Assembly: GCF_017901135.1 (NCBI RefSeq)
Contig: NZ_CP072801.1
Location: 2,849,501-2,913,500, forward strand
Reading direction: 5' to 3'
DNA from: Thiothrix litoralis
Lineage (GTDB): Bacteria; Pseudomonadota; Gammaproteobacteria; Thiotrichales; Thiotrichaceae
Length of the DNA: 64,000 nt
In this document: positions 1 to 7,572 of the stretch, piece after piece
How positions within the stretch are numbered: the first letter of the stretch is position 1
Layout: the number at the start of each line of letters is the position of its first letter
Position numbers and translations under genes: made by a program
Notes under the pieces: model-generated
Databases searched by the model: none
The model's input: the letters and a program-made list of their open reading frames with translations, nothing else
Told to the model about the DNA's origin: nothing

Positions 1-17
1 CCCACCTTTTACCAACC
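1..17. promoter_or_regulatory. CCAACC direct-repeat element, copy 1 (window edge)
   Basis: The window opens with CCCACC-TTTTA-CCAACC. This is the same direct repeat, with half-sites 11 bp apart, that precedes three PQQ-system transcription units further right. The first half-site has one mismatch and may be cut by the window edge. By position it would serve a leftward gene outside the window, possibly the ATPase partner of the ABC permease; that is inference. Confidence 0.45.
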
Positions 18-91
18 TGCGGGGATCCAGAACAATTGTGGAATGGCTTTATTTGATTTGAGGAAAATGGTTATTGTGCATATCCCCATCT

Positions 92-532
92 TCAGGGATG
101 CTTTGTTCCTCTGACCCGCAGTGCACCACTATCAAAGCTGTAAACAGCCTCAATTGGCTCACCCCATTGCTTGGCAGTCTGTTTGGCTTTGTAAATGATC
201 AAGGTGTCAGGAAAATCGGGCAGTTTGAGCTTCTTGCCTGTTTCATCTTGGGTAGGGCGTTCTGTGCGGAATTCACTTAAAGCTGCCCACACAGCTTGTG
301 GATTTTCAAACACGATATTGGGTTCACTCAGCAAGTCACTGATCAGTTTGATAATATCGTCACGGCTGGCTTGGTACTTTTTACCACTCAATGTCCAGAC
401 CGTTTCGATCAACACAACATCTGTCACCAATACCTTGGCGTGTCGCTCAATTAACTGGGTTGCTAATGGAGATTGTTGTTCATCATCCTGTAACACATGG
501 CGCAATAACACATTGGTATCAATGGCAATCAT
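92..532 (-). CDS. PIN-domain toxin (VapC-like ribonuclease)
   Basis: A 146-residue PIN-domain protein, probably the RNase toxin of a type II toxin-antitoxin pair. The N-terminus MIAIDTNVLLR carries the first catalytic Asp, with further acidic residues in the middle (VLIETVW) and near the end (FDSGA). The start at 532 is chosen because the PIN fold begins there; an upstream in-frame ATG would add ten unrelated residues. The start lies inside the end of the upstream antitoxin gene, so the two are translationally coupled. The pair interrupts an otherwise PQQ-related neighbourhood and is probably an acquired module. The RNA target cannot be told from sequence. Confidence 0.85.
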   Translation of the reverse strand: MIAIDTNVLLRHVLQDDEQQSPLATQLIERHAKVLVTDVVLIETVWTLSGKKYQASRDDIIKLISDLLSEPNIVFENPQAVWAALSEFRTERPTQDETGKKLKLPDFPDTLIIYKAKQTAKQWGEPIEAVYSFDSGALRVRGTKHP

Positions 533-743
533 GCAGCGCATCCTGTAAGGATTCATTATCACGAATAGCTATGCGGGGCTTGAGGTGTTGCAGGCTGCCA
601 GCACTGCTACCCACAACCTTTTTAATCACGGTTAGCTTGCCGTTGAATTCAAAGATTTCCACGTAATCACCGGGAAAAATACCGGTTTGATCACACAAGT
701 CTTTGGGTAAGGTGACTTGGCGTTTACTGCTTACTTTGTGCAT
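519..743 (-). CDS. AbrB/MazE-family antitoxin
   Basis: A 74-residue protein with an N-terminal swapped-hairpin AbrB DNA-binding domain (MHKVSSKRQVTLPKDLC, then GDYVEIFEFNGKLTVIKK). It probably neutralises the adjacent PIN toxin through its C-terminal tail and represses its own promoter. Its last codons overlap the toxin start by 14 bp. A perfect 10-bp inverted repeat lies about 20 bp upstream of its start and fits an autoregulatory operator. Assignment to the AbrB fold is confident; the toxin partnership is inferred from overlap and family precedent. Confidence 0.85.
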   Translation of the reverse strand: MHKVSSKRQVTLPKDLCDQTGIFPGDYVEIFEFNGKLTVIKKVVGSSAGSLQHLKPRIAIRDNESLQDALHDCH

Positions 744-763
744 GATCGGTAGCCTCTAATAAA

Positions 764-789
764 GTTTTACTATTCGATTATAGTAAAAC
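764..789. promoter_or_regulatory. Inverted repeat upstream of the antitoxin
   Basis: Perfect arms GTTTTACTAT and ATAGTAAAAC are separated by 6 bp. The repeat lies just upstream of the antitoxin start at 743 and overlaps where its promoter should be. It is a likely operator for the AbrB-type antitoxin. Confidence 0.6.
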
Positions 790-837
790 CAAGTGGCTCA
801 GCAAGCAAATGAAAGATATTGCTGGTGAGCATCGGCC

Positions 838-1644
838 TCAAGCCTGCCGCGCTTTCTTCACCAACCCATGCTGCGGGTCATACCCCCACACCGCCAGCAG
901 GAAAAACAGGATCAAAGCGCCCAATACGACCAGAGAGGAGAGGAGGTTGAATTGGCCGTAAAGGGCAAAACGGATCATTTCCACCGCATGGGTGAACGGG
1001 TTGAAGCGTGTCAGCGTATACACAATGACTGCCCCCGACTCCTGCAATTTCCATAACGGATACAGTGCGGTGGAAAGAAAAAACATCGGGAAAATCACGA
1101 AATTCATCGTCCCCGCGAAGTTTTCCAATTGGCGCACGGATACCGACAGCAGCAGCCCCAACGCACCCAACATCAAACCGCCCAGCACCAGCGCAGGCAA
1201 GGCATACAGCCACCCCGACCACGGAATATCCACCTTGAACACCGCGCACAAGGCCAAGAAAGCATAGGCTTGCAACACCGACAACACTGTTCCCGCGACC
1301 AGCTTGCTCAACAGCAAAAACCAGCGCGGTTGCGGCGCAATCAGCAACAAACGCATCAAGCCCATTTCGCGGTCATACACCATGGCCAGCGACGACTGCA
1401 TCCCATTAAACAGCAACACCATTCCCAGCAACCCGGGTACGACGTAGACCTGATATTCAATATACGTGTCGTAAGGTGGGATAATCGACACCCCGAAAAT
1501 ATTCTGGAATCCGGCAGCGAACACCATCAACCATAAGGCCGGGCGTACCAGTGCCGACAACAAGCGTCCGCGCTGATGCCAGAATTTGATGGTTTCGCGC
1601 TGACTGATTGCCAGCATTGCAGGCCAATGCCTTGTGGTTGCCAT
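838..1644 (-). CDS. ABC-2 type permease of the PQQ alcohol-dehydrogenase system (PedC-like)
   Basis: A 268-residue inner-membrane permease with six or so hydrophobic segments and the ABC-2 pattern. It resembles the PedC-type permeases that occur with PQQ alcohol dehydrogenases. The ATG at 1644 is preferred over the adjacent GTG at 1647 because a GGGAG ribosome site lies at 1651-1655. No ATP-binding subunit is present in the window; it may lie to the left. The CCAACC direct repeat at 1701-1717 is 57-73 bp upstream and suggests co-regulation with the dehydrogenase. The exported substrate is unknown. The family assignment is good; the role in alcohol oxidation is inferred. Confidence 0.82.
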   Translation of the reverse strand: MATTRHWPAMLAISQRETIKFWHQRGRLLSALVRPALWLMVFAAGFQNIFGVSIIPPYDTYIEYQVYVVPGLLGMVLLFNGMQSSLAMVYDREMGLMRLLLIAPQPRWFLLLSKLVAGTVLSVLQAYAFLALCAVFKVDIPWSGWLYALPALVLGGLMLGALGLLLSVSVRQLENFAGTMNFVIFPMFFLSTALYPLWKLQESGAVIVYTLTRFNPFTHAVEMIRFALYGQFNLLSSLVVLGALILFFLLAVWGYDPQHGLVKKARQA

Positions 1645-1700
1645 CACCGCCTCCCGTTGATTTGCTTATCCTTGATACCGCAAAGCGGGCGGTTTATCTA

Positions 1701-1717
1701 CCAACCTTTTACCAACC
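1701..1717. promoter_or_regulatory. CCAACC direct-repeat element, copy 2
   Basis: CCAACC-TTTTA-CCAACC, two identical half-sites 11 bp apart. It lies upstream of the leftward permease gene and touches the stop codon of the ATPase gene at 1717. The same element recurs at 3102-3122 and 10895-10911. Confidence 0.65.
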
Positions 1718-3024
1718 TAAGCCTCTAAATCCGCCAGCGAAAACCCCCGATAGGTGATCGCATAACCTGACAAACGTTGTTCCAGCCGCTGCGCTTTGGC
1801 TTTGAGATGGCTCAAACGTAAGTTATCGGGGTTACGTTTCACTTCGGCAATCAGCGCGGTTTTGCTGAAGTCGTTGACCGCCACAATGTCGATTTCGTTT
1901 TTGTTGCCCGCTTCCCAGTAATTGCCAATCAGGTTGTACTCGCCCGTGGCGGCAAGCTGGGCGCGGAACAGTTGCTCCAGCCATGCGCCGCTGTAGGTGG
2001 CAAAATCCCGCGTAATCGCTTGGCGGAGGAAGGCGAAGTTTTCGATTTCCACCGCGCTGCGATAACGATAGATAAAGCGAAACCAGAAGCTCAGGAACGC
2101 ATCCTGGATACGGTATTTGATCTGTCGGCTGTTGGGGGTGGCGAATACCGGCGTAACGCGCTGGATAATGGCGAAGTCTTCCTCCAGCCGTTTCAGGTAA
2201 GGGCCGATGGACATTTCCAGCACCGATTCAATTTCGCTGCGGCTGGTTTTGCCGCTGGCTAAAGTGGCAAGAATGGAAAAGTAAGTGCTTTGTTCTGCGC
2301 CGAATTCTTCCGCGAGCCGATAACGGCCTTCTTCGATCACCAGACTGAACTCATTGATCAGGCTTTCCCACAAGTCGCGTTGCGGGTCGGTTTGTGCCAG
2401 CCATTCGAGGTATTTCGGCACACCGCCGCTCAAGGTATACCACGTCAGCAGGTTATCCGCGCTGTAACGCCCGCTGTCATGCAGCAATTCGGCAAGGTAG
2501 GCGGGCTTGAGCGGTTGCAGGTTAATACGGTGATCGGCACGCCCGAACAGCGGTTCTTTGCTGTCCTGAAACAGTTTGGTCATCAGCGAATACAGCGAAC
2601 CGCAACAAATCAGGTGCAGTTTGCAACGCGGGCGGTACTGATCCCAAAGGTTTTGCAGTTCGGAAAATACCGCCGGGTTTACCCGCGCAATGTCCTGAAA
2701 CTCATCCAGAATCAGTGTTAGCGGCTGGGTTTGCGCGTACTGGAACAGGATTTCCAGTACTTCACGCAAGCTGCGGGGTTGCCCGAAAATCGGCAGATTT
2801 AATTGCGTGCGGATTTGCTCGGTGAATTCTGCGCACAACAGCGGCTCGGCTTTGCGGGAAATGAACAGGTAGAGGGCTGAACCTTGGTAGGTGTGAGCCA
2901 ATAAGCCCGTTTTGCCGACACGCCGCCGCCCCACCATCAGGGTCAGGCTGGATTTGCCTTCTGCTGCTTGCTGTGACCACAGGCGCAATTGCTGCTGTTC
3001 GCTGTCACGGTTGTAGAATTTCAT
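1717..3024 (-). CDS. AAA ATPase with C-terminal DUF234-type nuclease-like domain
   Basis: A 435-residue protein of the archaeal-ATPase/DUF234 class. Walker A is GRRRVGKT at residues 32-39 and Walker B is LTLILDEFQD near 102-111. A winged-helix stretch follows. The C-terminus has a PD-(D/E)xK-like pattern, NEIDIVAVN then LIAEVKR. Members of this class are common, often mobile and poorly characterised. It sits between the permease and the propeller operon and has no obvious link to alcohol oxidation. A 14-bp palindrome just upstream of its start (3036-3049) is a possible operator. The biochemical role is unknown. Confidence 0.8.
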   Translation of the reverse strand: MKFYNRDSEQQQLRLWSQQAAEGKSSLTLMVGRRRVGKTGLLAHTYQGSALYLFISRKAEPLLCAEFTEQIRTQLNLPIFGQPRSLREVLEILFQYAQTQPLTLILDEFQDIARVNPAVFSELQNLWDQYRPRCKLHLICCGSLYSLMTKLFQDSKEPLFGRADHRINLQPLKPAYLAELLHDSGRYSADNLLTWYTLSGGVPKYLEWLAQTDPQRDLWESLINEFSLVIEEGRYRLAEEFGAEQSTYFSILATLASGKTSRSEIESVLEMSIGPYLKRLEEDFAIIQRVTPVFATPNSRQIKYRIQDAFLSFWFRFIYRYRSAVEIENFAFLRQAITRDFATYSGAWLEQLFRAQLAATGEYNLIGNYWEAGNKNEIDIVAVNDFSKTALIAEVKRNPDNLRLSHLKAKAQRLEQRLSGYAITYRGFSLADLEA

Positions 3025-3035
3025 TTGGATTTACC

Positions 3036-3049
3036 GTAATAATTATTAC
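3036..3049. promoter_or_regulatory. 14-bp palindrome upstream of the ATPase gene
   Basis: GTAATAATTATTAC is a perfect palindrome 12 bp before the start codon of the leftward ATPase gene, with another GTAAT half-site right after it. It is a candidate autoregulatory operator. Confidence 0.4.
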
Positions 3050-3091
3050 AGTAATTTATCTTACGCTAGCTGGGTAGGGATAGGTAGTGTA

Positions 3092-3122
3092 GCAACTTTT
3101 TCCAACCAACCTTTTTCCAACC
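3092..3122. promoter_or_regulatory. CCAACC direct-repeat element, copy 3 (double)
   Basis: Two overlapping copies are present. GCAAC-TTTTT-CCAACC spans 3092-3107 and CCAACC-TTTTT-CCAACC spans 3106-3122. Within each copy the half-sites are about 11 bp apart. The cluster lies 49-79 bp before the GTG start of the propeller gene at 3171, where an activator or repressor site would be expected. Confidence 0.65.
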
Positions 3123-3170
3123 ACCTTCCCACTACAGTGACCCGCAAGTGCCATTGATGAGGAGGACATC

Positions 3171-4154
3171 GTGAAACACCTGCACCCGCTATTCACCCTG
3201 CCACTGCTGTCGATCAGTCTGCTGGCCACCCCCACTTTCGCCAAAGATACCGGCTACGCTTTCGTCAGCAGCGAAAACGACCACATTGTCACCGTGTTGG
3301 ATGGCAAAACCTTTGCAAAAGTTAAAGACATCAAAACCTCCAAACGCCCACGCCATTTGCAATTCAACCCCGATAAAACCTTGCTGTACGCCGCCTGCGG
3401 TGAAGGTGCCAGCATCGACGTGATCGACGTTGCCACGCTTGAAGTCATCGACAAGATTGAGGATGTCGAAGACCCCGAAGCCTTCGATTTCAGTCAGGAT
3501 GGCAAACAAATGTTCATCTCCCTCGAAGATGACGGTGCATTAGGAATTCTCGACGTTGCCAGCAAAAAAATGCTCAAGGAAGTCGAAATCGGTGAAGAAC
3601 CTGAAGGTGTCCTGACCAGTCATGACGGCAAAAGTGTGTATGTCACCTCCGAAGTCGCCAATACCGTGCATGTGGTCGACATTGCCAGCCAAGCGGTGAA
3701 AGCCAATATTGTGGTGGGCGAACGTCCGCGCCGCTTTGCCACCACGCCTGACAATCAGGAACTGTGGGTGACAAGCGAACTGGATGCTTCCATCAGCATC
3801 ATCAACCTCGCCGACAATACCCTCAAAGAAAAAATCACCTTTGCTCCCGAAGGTTTCCGCAAGGAAGACATTACCCCCGTCGGCATTAGCATGACCCGTG
3901 ATGGCAAAACCGCCTTCGTCACCATCGGGCGGGCGAATCGCGTGGCGGTGGTGGATGTGGTTTCCCGCAAGGTCACGGATTACATTCTGGTCGGCGAACG
4001 TGCGTGGAATGCGGCATTGAACAAGGATGAGTCGCTGTTGTTCGTGGCGAATGGCTTGAGCGATGACGTATCCATCGTCAATGTGGCAGACCGTAAAGTG
4101 ACCAAATCCGTTCCGGTTGGGCGTGTGCCCTACATGGTGGTGGTCGATGATTAA
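3171..4154 (+). CDS. PQQ-system-associated YVTN-type beta-propeller protein
   Basis: A 327-residue secreted protein of seven-bladed propeller type, matching the beta-propeller family that accompanies PQQ-dependent alcohol catabolism. A signal peptide of about 24 residues ends in TPTFA. It is followed by repeated blades containing GKTVFVT- and VVDxxS-like strands about 42 residues apart. The GTG start has an AGGAGG site 5-10 bp upstream. The 3' end overlaps the next gene by 8 bp, giving an operon of two. Function is unproven; a scaffold or ligand-binding role in the periplasm is likely. Confidence 0.85.
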   Translation: MKHLHPLFTLPLLSISLLATPTFAKDTGYAFVSSENDHIVTVLDGKTFAKVKDIKTSKRPRHLQFNPDKTLLYAACGEGASIDVIDVATLEVIDKIEDVEDPEAFDFSQDGKQMFISLEDDGALGILDVASKKMLKEVEIGEEPEGVLTSHDGKSVYVTSEVANTVHVVDIASQAVKANIVVGERPRRFATTPDNQELWVTSELDASISIINLADNTLKEKITFAPEGFRKEDITPVGISMTRDGKTAFVTIGRANRVAVVDVVSRKVTDYILVGERAWNAALNKDESLLFVANGLSDDVSIVNVADRKVTKSVPVGRVPYMVVVDD

Positions 4155-5325
4155 GCGTTGCGGCACTTGGCTGGTGTGTTTGTGGGTCGGTTGCGCCAGC
4201 TTGCCCGTGTTTGCCGCGCAAACCCTCAGCATCGGGTATGTGCAGCAAAGCGCTGACCCGCGTTACGACGACAAGCACATGACTGCGCAATTTCTGGGGC
4301 AAGCCTTGGGTCGCCCATCTGTGGGGGCAGAAGTGGCACTCAAGGAAGTGAAATTCCACGGGCAAAACGCCGGTATCGACTTTGTGCTGGAACAAGCTGA
4401 AGCGGCAACAGCGGCAGAGCTGGTCAAACAAGTGGAAACCCTGCAAGCCAAAGGGGTGCGCTTTATCCTCAGCGATTTGCCTGCACCCACCTTGAGCGAA
4501 GTTGCCAGCGCCTTCAAAGGCAAAGACGTAGTGTTTTTCAATGTCTCCGCCCCCGATGACAGTTTGCGTCAGGCACAGTGTCAAGCGGTCGTGTTTCACA
4601 CCTTGCCCAATCACGCCATGCAAGCCGATGCCTTGGTGCAATACTTGGTCGCACACAAGTGGAAAGAAGTGTTGGTGTTGGAAGGCGCAGCGCCAGAAGA
4701 CCAGTTGCTGACCGCTGCCTTCGAGCGGGCTGCCAAGCGTTACGGCGCAGAAATCGTTGCCAAACGCCCGTTTGTGTTGGGCAATGACCCACGTGAGCGC
4801 GACAAGAACAATATTGCGCTGCTGACCGGAGATGAAGATTACGATGTGGTTTATATTGCCGACAGTCACGGCGAATTTGCCCGCAATGCCGCTTACCAAA
4901 CGCTGTTGCCGCGTCCGGTGATTGGTGCGGAGGGCTTGAATGCGCTGGCATGGAACTGGGCGTGGGAACGCCACGGCGCACCGCAAGTCGAGAAGCGTTT
5001 CGAGAAAAAAGCCGCCCGCCGCATGAGTGACCCCGATTGGGCAGCTTGGATGGCAGTCAAAGCGATTGCCACAGCGGTACAACAAACCAATGGGGCTGAT
5101 TTTGCCAAGTTGCGGGATTTTCTGACCGCGCCCGATACCACGCTGGATGGCGCAAAAGGCAATGCCAGCAGCTTCCGCCCGTGGGATCATCAGTTACGTC
5201 AGCCGCTGCTACTGTCGACGCATAACTGGGTGGTAGATCGCGCCCCGCTGGAAGGTTTCTTACATCAAACCAATAATCTCGACACGCTAGGCTTCGACGA
5301 GCGCGACAGCCAGTGTAAGTTTTAA
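4147..5325 (+). CDS. Periplasmic substrate-binding protein of the PQQ-linked ABC system (type 1 fold)
   Basis: A 392-residue type 1 periplasmic-binding-protein fold of the branched-chain amino-acid receptor class. It resembles the binding proteins found with PQQ alcohol dehydrogenases. A signal peptide ends near PVFAA. Start 4147 is chosen because the signal peptide MIKRCGTWLVCLW begins there and the ATG overlaps the stop of the propeller gene. Its stop overlaps the stop of the convergent C-x3-C-W gene by 4 bp. It is probably the partner of the permease at 838, though the type 1 fold is unusual for an ABC-2 exporter. The ligand is unknown. Confidence 0.82.
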   Translation: MIKRCGTWLVCLWVGCASLPVFAAQTLSIGYVQQSADPRYDDKHMTAQFLGQALGRPSVGAEVALKEVKFHGQNAGIDFVLEQAEAATAAELVKQVETLQAKGVRFILSDLPAPTLSEVASAFKGKDVVFFNVSAPDDSLRQAQCQAVVFHTLPNHAMQADALVQYLVAHKWKEVLVLEGAAPEDQLLTAAFERAAKRYGAEIVAKRPFVLGNDPRERDKNNIALLTGDEDYDVVYIADSHGEFARNAAYQTLLPRPVIGAEGLNALAWNWAWERHGAPQVEKRFEKKAARRMSDPDWAAWMAVKAIATAVQQTNGADFAKLRDFLTAPDTTLDGAKGNASSFRPWDHQLRQPLLLSTHNWVVDRAPLEGFLHQTNNLDTLGFDERDSQCKF

Positions 5326-5894
5326 TCCATATCCACAGGACTGACCGTGACCAAGGGTAGTCCTGCTTCTGCCCACCCATCCGTGCCATCCTTGAACCAA
5401 TACACCTGCGTGTAACCGTACTGGCGTACCCGTTGCACGGCATTCCACGACATCCAACAATCCGCTACGCAAAAGAATACCAGCGGTTTGTGTTTGTCGC
5501 CGCCGCTCAAACGTTGCAGGTTGGTTTGCAAATACGTGTCGATTTCCGGCGCTAACTCCCCGTAACCGACGTTCGGCAACCACACCGCGTTCGGCAAACT
5601 TTCATGCACGTCATTGGGCAGCCAGACGCTGGGGAAGCCTGCTTCCTGACGCAACAGAATCGCCCACACATCAATCAGCACGGGGGATTCAGGGCGTTGT
5701 AGCAAGGTTTGCAAGGCTGTCACATTCAGCGTGATGCTATTGGGAACACACGCCGGGGTTGCCCCCCGGTAATGTGCCATTTTTAACCCCGCTGGCATAT
5801 CCGGGGTACGTTCACAGTCAGCTAAACCCAAATCCGGCTGACAAGCAGGTAAGCAAAGGCAATAGAGTGGGAGGAGGAGATTGCCCCATTTCAT
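5322..5894 (-). CDS. PQQ-associated rhodanese-like lipoprotein (C-x3-C-W motif)
   Basis: A 190-residue rhodanese-like protein of the family associated with PQQ-dependent catabolism. A lipobox LCLPAC puts the lipidated Cys at residue 18. The hallmark motif CVADCW has Cys142, Cys146 and Trp147, followed by MSWNA. Family names call it a CXXCW protein, but the spacing here is C-x3-C-W. It starts in a 3-bp overlap (ATGA) with the stop of the metallohydrolase gene, so it ends the dehydrogenase operon. A redox or sulfur-relay role in the periplasm is likely but unproven. Confidence 0.85.
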   Translation of the reverse strand: MKWGNLLLPLYCLCLPACQPDLGLADCERTPDMPAGLKMAHYRGATPACVPNSITLNVTALQTLLQRPESPVLIDVWAILLRQEAGFPSVWLPNDVHESLPNAVWLPNVGYGELAPEIDTYLQTNLQRLSGGDKHKPLVFFCVADCWMSWNAVQRVRQYGYTQVYWFKDGTDGWAEAGLPLVTVSPVDMD

Positions 5895-6823
5895 TCTGCT
5901 GGCTTCGCCGGTTTCAGGTGTGCTTGTTCCAGCGCCGGGTACAGATGGCTGACCGAGCGCCGTAATTCATGTTGCACCAACGCGACGTGTTGGAAGTCGG
6001 CTGGAATCGGTGTTTGCATCACCTCCAACATATCCAGCCCGTGTGCGGCGGCATCTTCAAGCGTGGTTTGCAGCCATTGCAAATACGCACGGGTTTGTTG
6101 AATCGGGGCGGTGTCGCTGGCGACGTTGCCATGCCCCGGCACGAGCGTTTTAAAGGGCAAGGCTTGCAAGCTATCCAACGTTGTTAACCACATCGCCAGC
6201 GTTGCGTGTGGGGTCGTCGCCGCACGGTTATTGAACACTAGGTCGCCGGAAAACAAGACACCGGTGGTGTGATCAAACAGCACTAAATCGCCAGCGGTAT
6301 GCCCTTGTAGGGCAATCACTTCCAGTTCATGCCCACCGACGGTTTCCTTGCCTGCTTTGGCATCTTGGGTGGGCGGGGTGACGCGGGTATCGCGCATCCA
6401 ATCACCGACCATGCGGTACATATTGCCGTTGAAGGTTTCGCCTTCCGCCTTGATGCCGTCACGGGTCGCGGGTAGGGCGTAAATCGGTACATCGGTATAC
6501 GTTTGATTGCCCAGAAAGTGGTCGGGGTGGTGGTGGGTAATGTACACACGCACCACTTTTTTGCCAGTAAGCTTTTCAATCACCGCGCGTTGTTGTTCGC
6601 CAAAACGCCGCGATACGCCGGTATCAATGACTACCACGCCCGCCGTGGTGACAATAAAGCCGGTGTTGACGATGAAACCGCCATTCTGTTTGGAAAAATC
6701 CTCGGTTTTGCCTTCGATGACGTAGGTGTCGGTGGCCACTGGCTGTGGTTGTAGTGGGTACTCGAAACTCTCCGCCACTGCCGTAGCGTTTACCAGTAAC
6801 AGCATGAGTAACCAGCGTTTCAT
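5891..6823 (-). CDS. Quinoprotein relay system zinc metallohydrolase (SoxH-like)
   Basis: A 310-residue metallo-beta-lactamase-fold protein with a signal peptide (MKRWLLMLLLVNATAVAES). Zinc ligands are HHHPDH at residues 97-102, GHTAGD further on and VPGHG. It matches the SoxH-related hydrolases encoded with quinoprotein dehydrogenases. Both ends overlap neighbours by 3-4 bp, so it is tightly coupled to the SoxYZ-like carrier upstream. In the Sox paradigm such enzymes may act on a carrier-bound thioester or thiol; a similar reaction on the adjacent carrier is a reasonable inference. The substrate is not known. Confidence 0.87.
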   Translation of the reverse strand: MKRWLLMLLLVNATAVAESFEYPLQPQPVATDTYVIEGKTEDFSKQNGGFIVNTGFIVTTAGVVVIDTGVSRRFGEQQRAVIEKLTGKKVVRVYITHHHPDHFLGNQTYTDVPIYALPATRDGIKAEGETFNGNMYRMVGDWMRDTRVTPPTQDAKAGKETVGGHELEVIALQGHTAGDLVLFDHTTGVLFSGDLVFNNRAATTPHATLAMWLTTLDSLQALPFKTLVPGHGNVASDTAPIQQTRAYLQWLQTTLEDAAAHGLDMLEVMQTPIPADFQHVALVQHELRRSVSHLYPALEQAHLKPAKPAE

Positions 6824-7566
6824 GGGGTCACCTCCGCTGCAATCTTGTTGCCGTTGTTGTCGCGTCCTTCCAGTGTGAAGGTGGTGTTTTTGCCGACATC
6901 CAGGCTCAGCATGGGGTTTTCACTGATCGGCTCGTACAGGTCGAGTTCGGCCAGTACCTGACCTTGCGCGTCTTTGACGTTGAGGTTTTCAATGTGGAAG
7001 GTGGGAATGCCGCTGGCTAAGCCAGTATCCATCGGGTGCATGACGCGGATGCGCAAGCGATTGTTGTCGGGGTGTTTCCATACATTTGCCGAGACTTGCC
7101 CCAGCGTTTTGCTCCAGTCACCGCTGGATGTGCCGAGACTGGGTAAGGTGCAACCGCCGCCTGCCGCTTCGACATACGTGCCGCCAACATGCCATAGCCC
7201 GTCAGCGGTTTTCACGGCGACCCGCACCGGGCTGCCTTGTTGCAACTTCATGCGGAAGGCAAGGTTCGGGGCGATGGTTTTGGGGCGAAAGTTCAGCACG
7301 TGTGGCAGCGGGTTGAGATCCGCAAACACGCGCATTTCCTGTATTCCCTGCAAGTCCGTCACCCGTAAGGCGATGGGAACATTGAGTGAATCTTCCGCCT
7401 CTGGTGGGGCTTCTACCGTTACCTTGCTGTCGAAGGTGTACGGCTCGCCGTTGAGGAAACGCGTGTGCATCGCCTCCCATTGCGGGGAGTTGAGGGGGTC
7501 AGGTTCTGCCGCTACTGCCGTTTGACAGAGCAGGCAGAACACCAGCCATCGACCATGCCTGATCAT
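6820..7566 (-). CDS. Quinoprotein dehydrogenase-associated SoxYZ-like carrier
   Basis: A 248-residue exported fusion resembling SoxY followed by SoxZ. The signal peptide ends near TAVAA (residue 20). The SoxY-like half ends in GGGCT with Cys139, matching the swinging-arm cysteine of SoxY, except that GGGCT continues into the SoxZ-like half instead of ending the protein. The SoxZ-like half covers roughly residues 155-248. It is probably a covalent carrier for an intermediate of alcohol or aldehyde metabolism rather than of thiosulfate. It overlaps the metallohydrolase start and follows the binding-protein gene with a 6-bp gap. Confidence 0.85.
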   Translation of the reverse strand: MIRHGRWLVFCLLCQTAVAAEPDPLNSPQWEAMHTRFLNGEPYTFDSKVTVEAPPEAEDSLNVPIALRVTDLQGIQEMRVFADLNPLPHVLNFRPKTIAPNLAFRMKLQQGSPVRVAVKTADGLWHVGGTYVEAAGGGCTLPSLGTSSGDWSKTLGQVSANVWKHPDNNRLRIRVMHPMDTGLASGIPTFHIENLNVKDAQGQVLAELDLYEPISENPMLSLDVGKNTTFTLEGRDNNGNKIAAEVTP

Positions 7567-7572
7567 AAAGCC

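Noticed and set aside
4078-5190. 370-codon minus-strand frame opposite the binding-protein gene
   Set aside because: The plus-strand gene has a signal peptide and family match; the antisense product has none.
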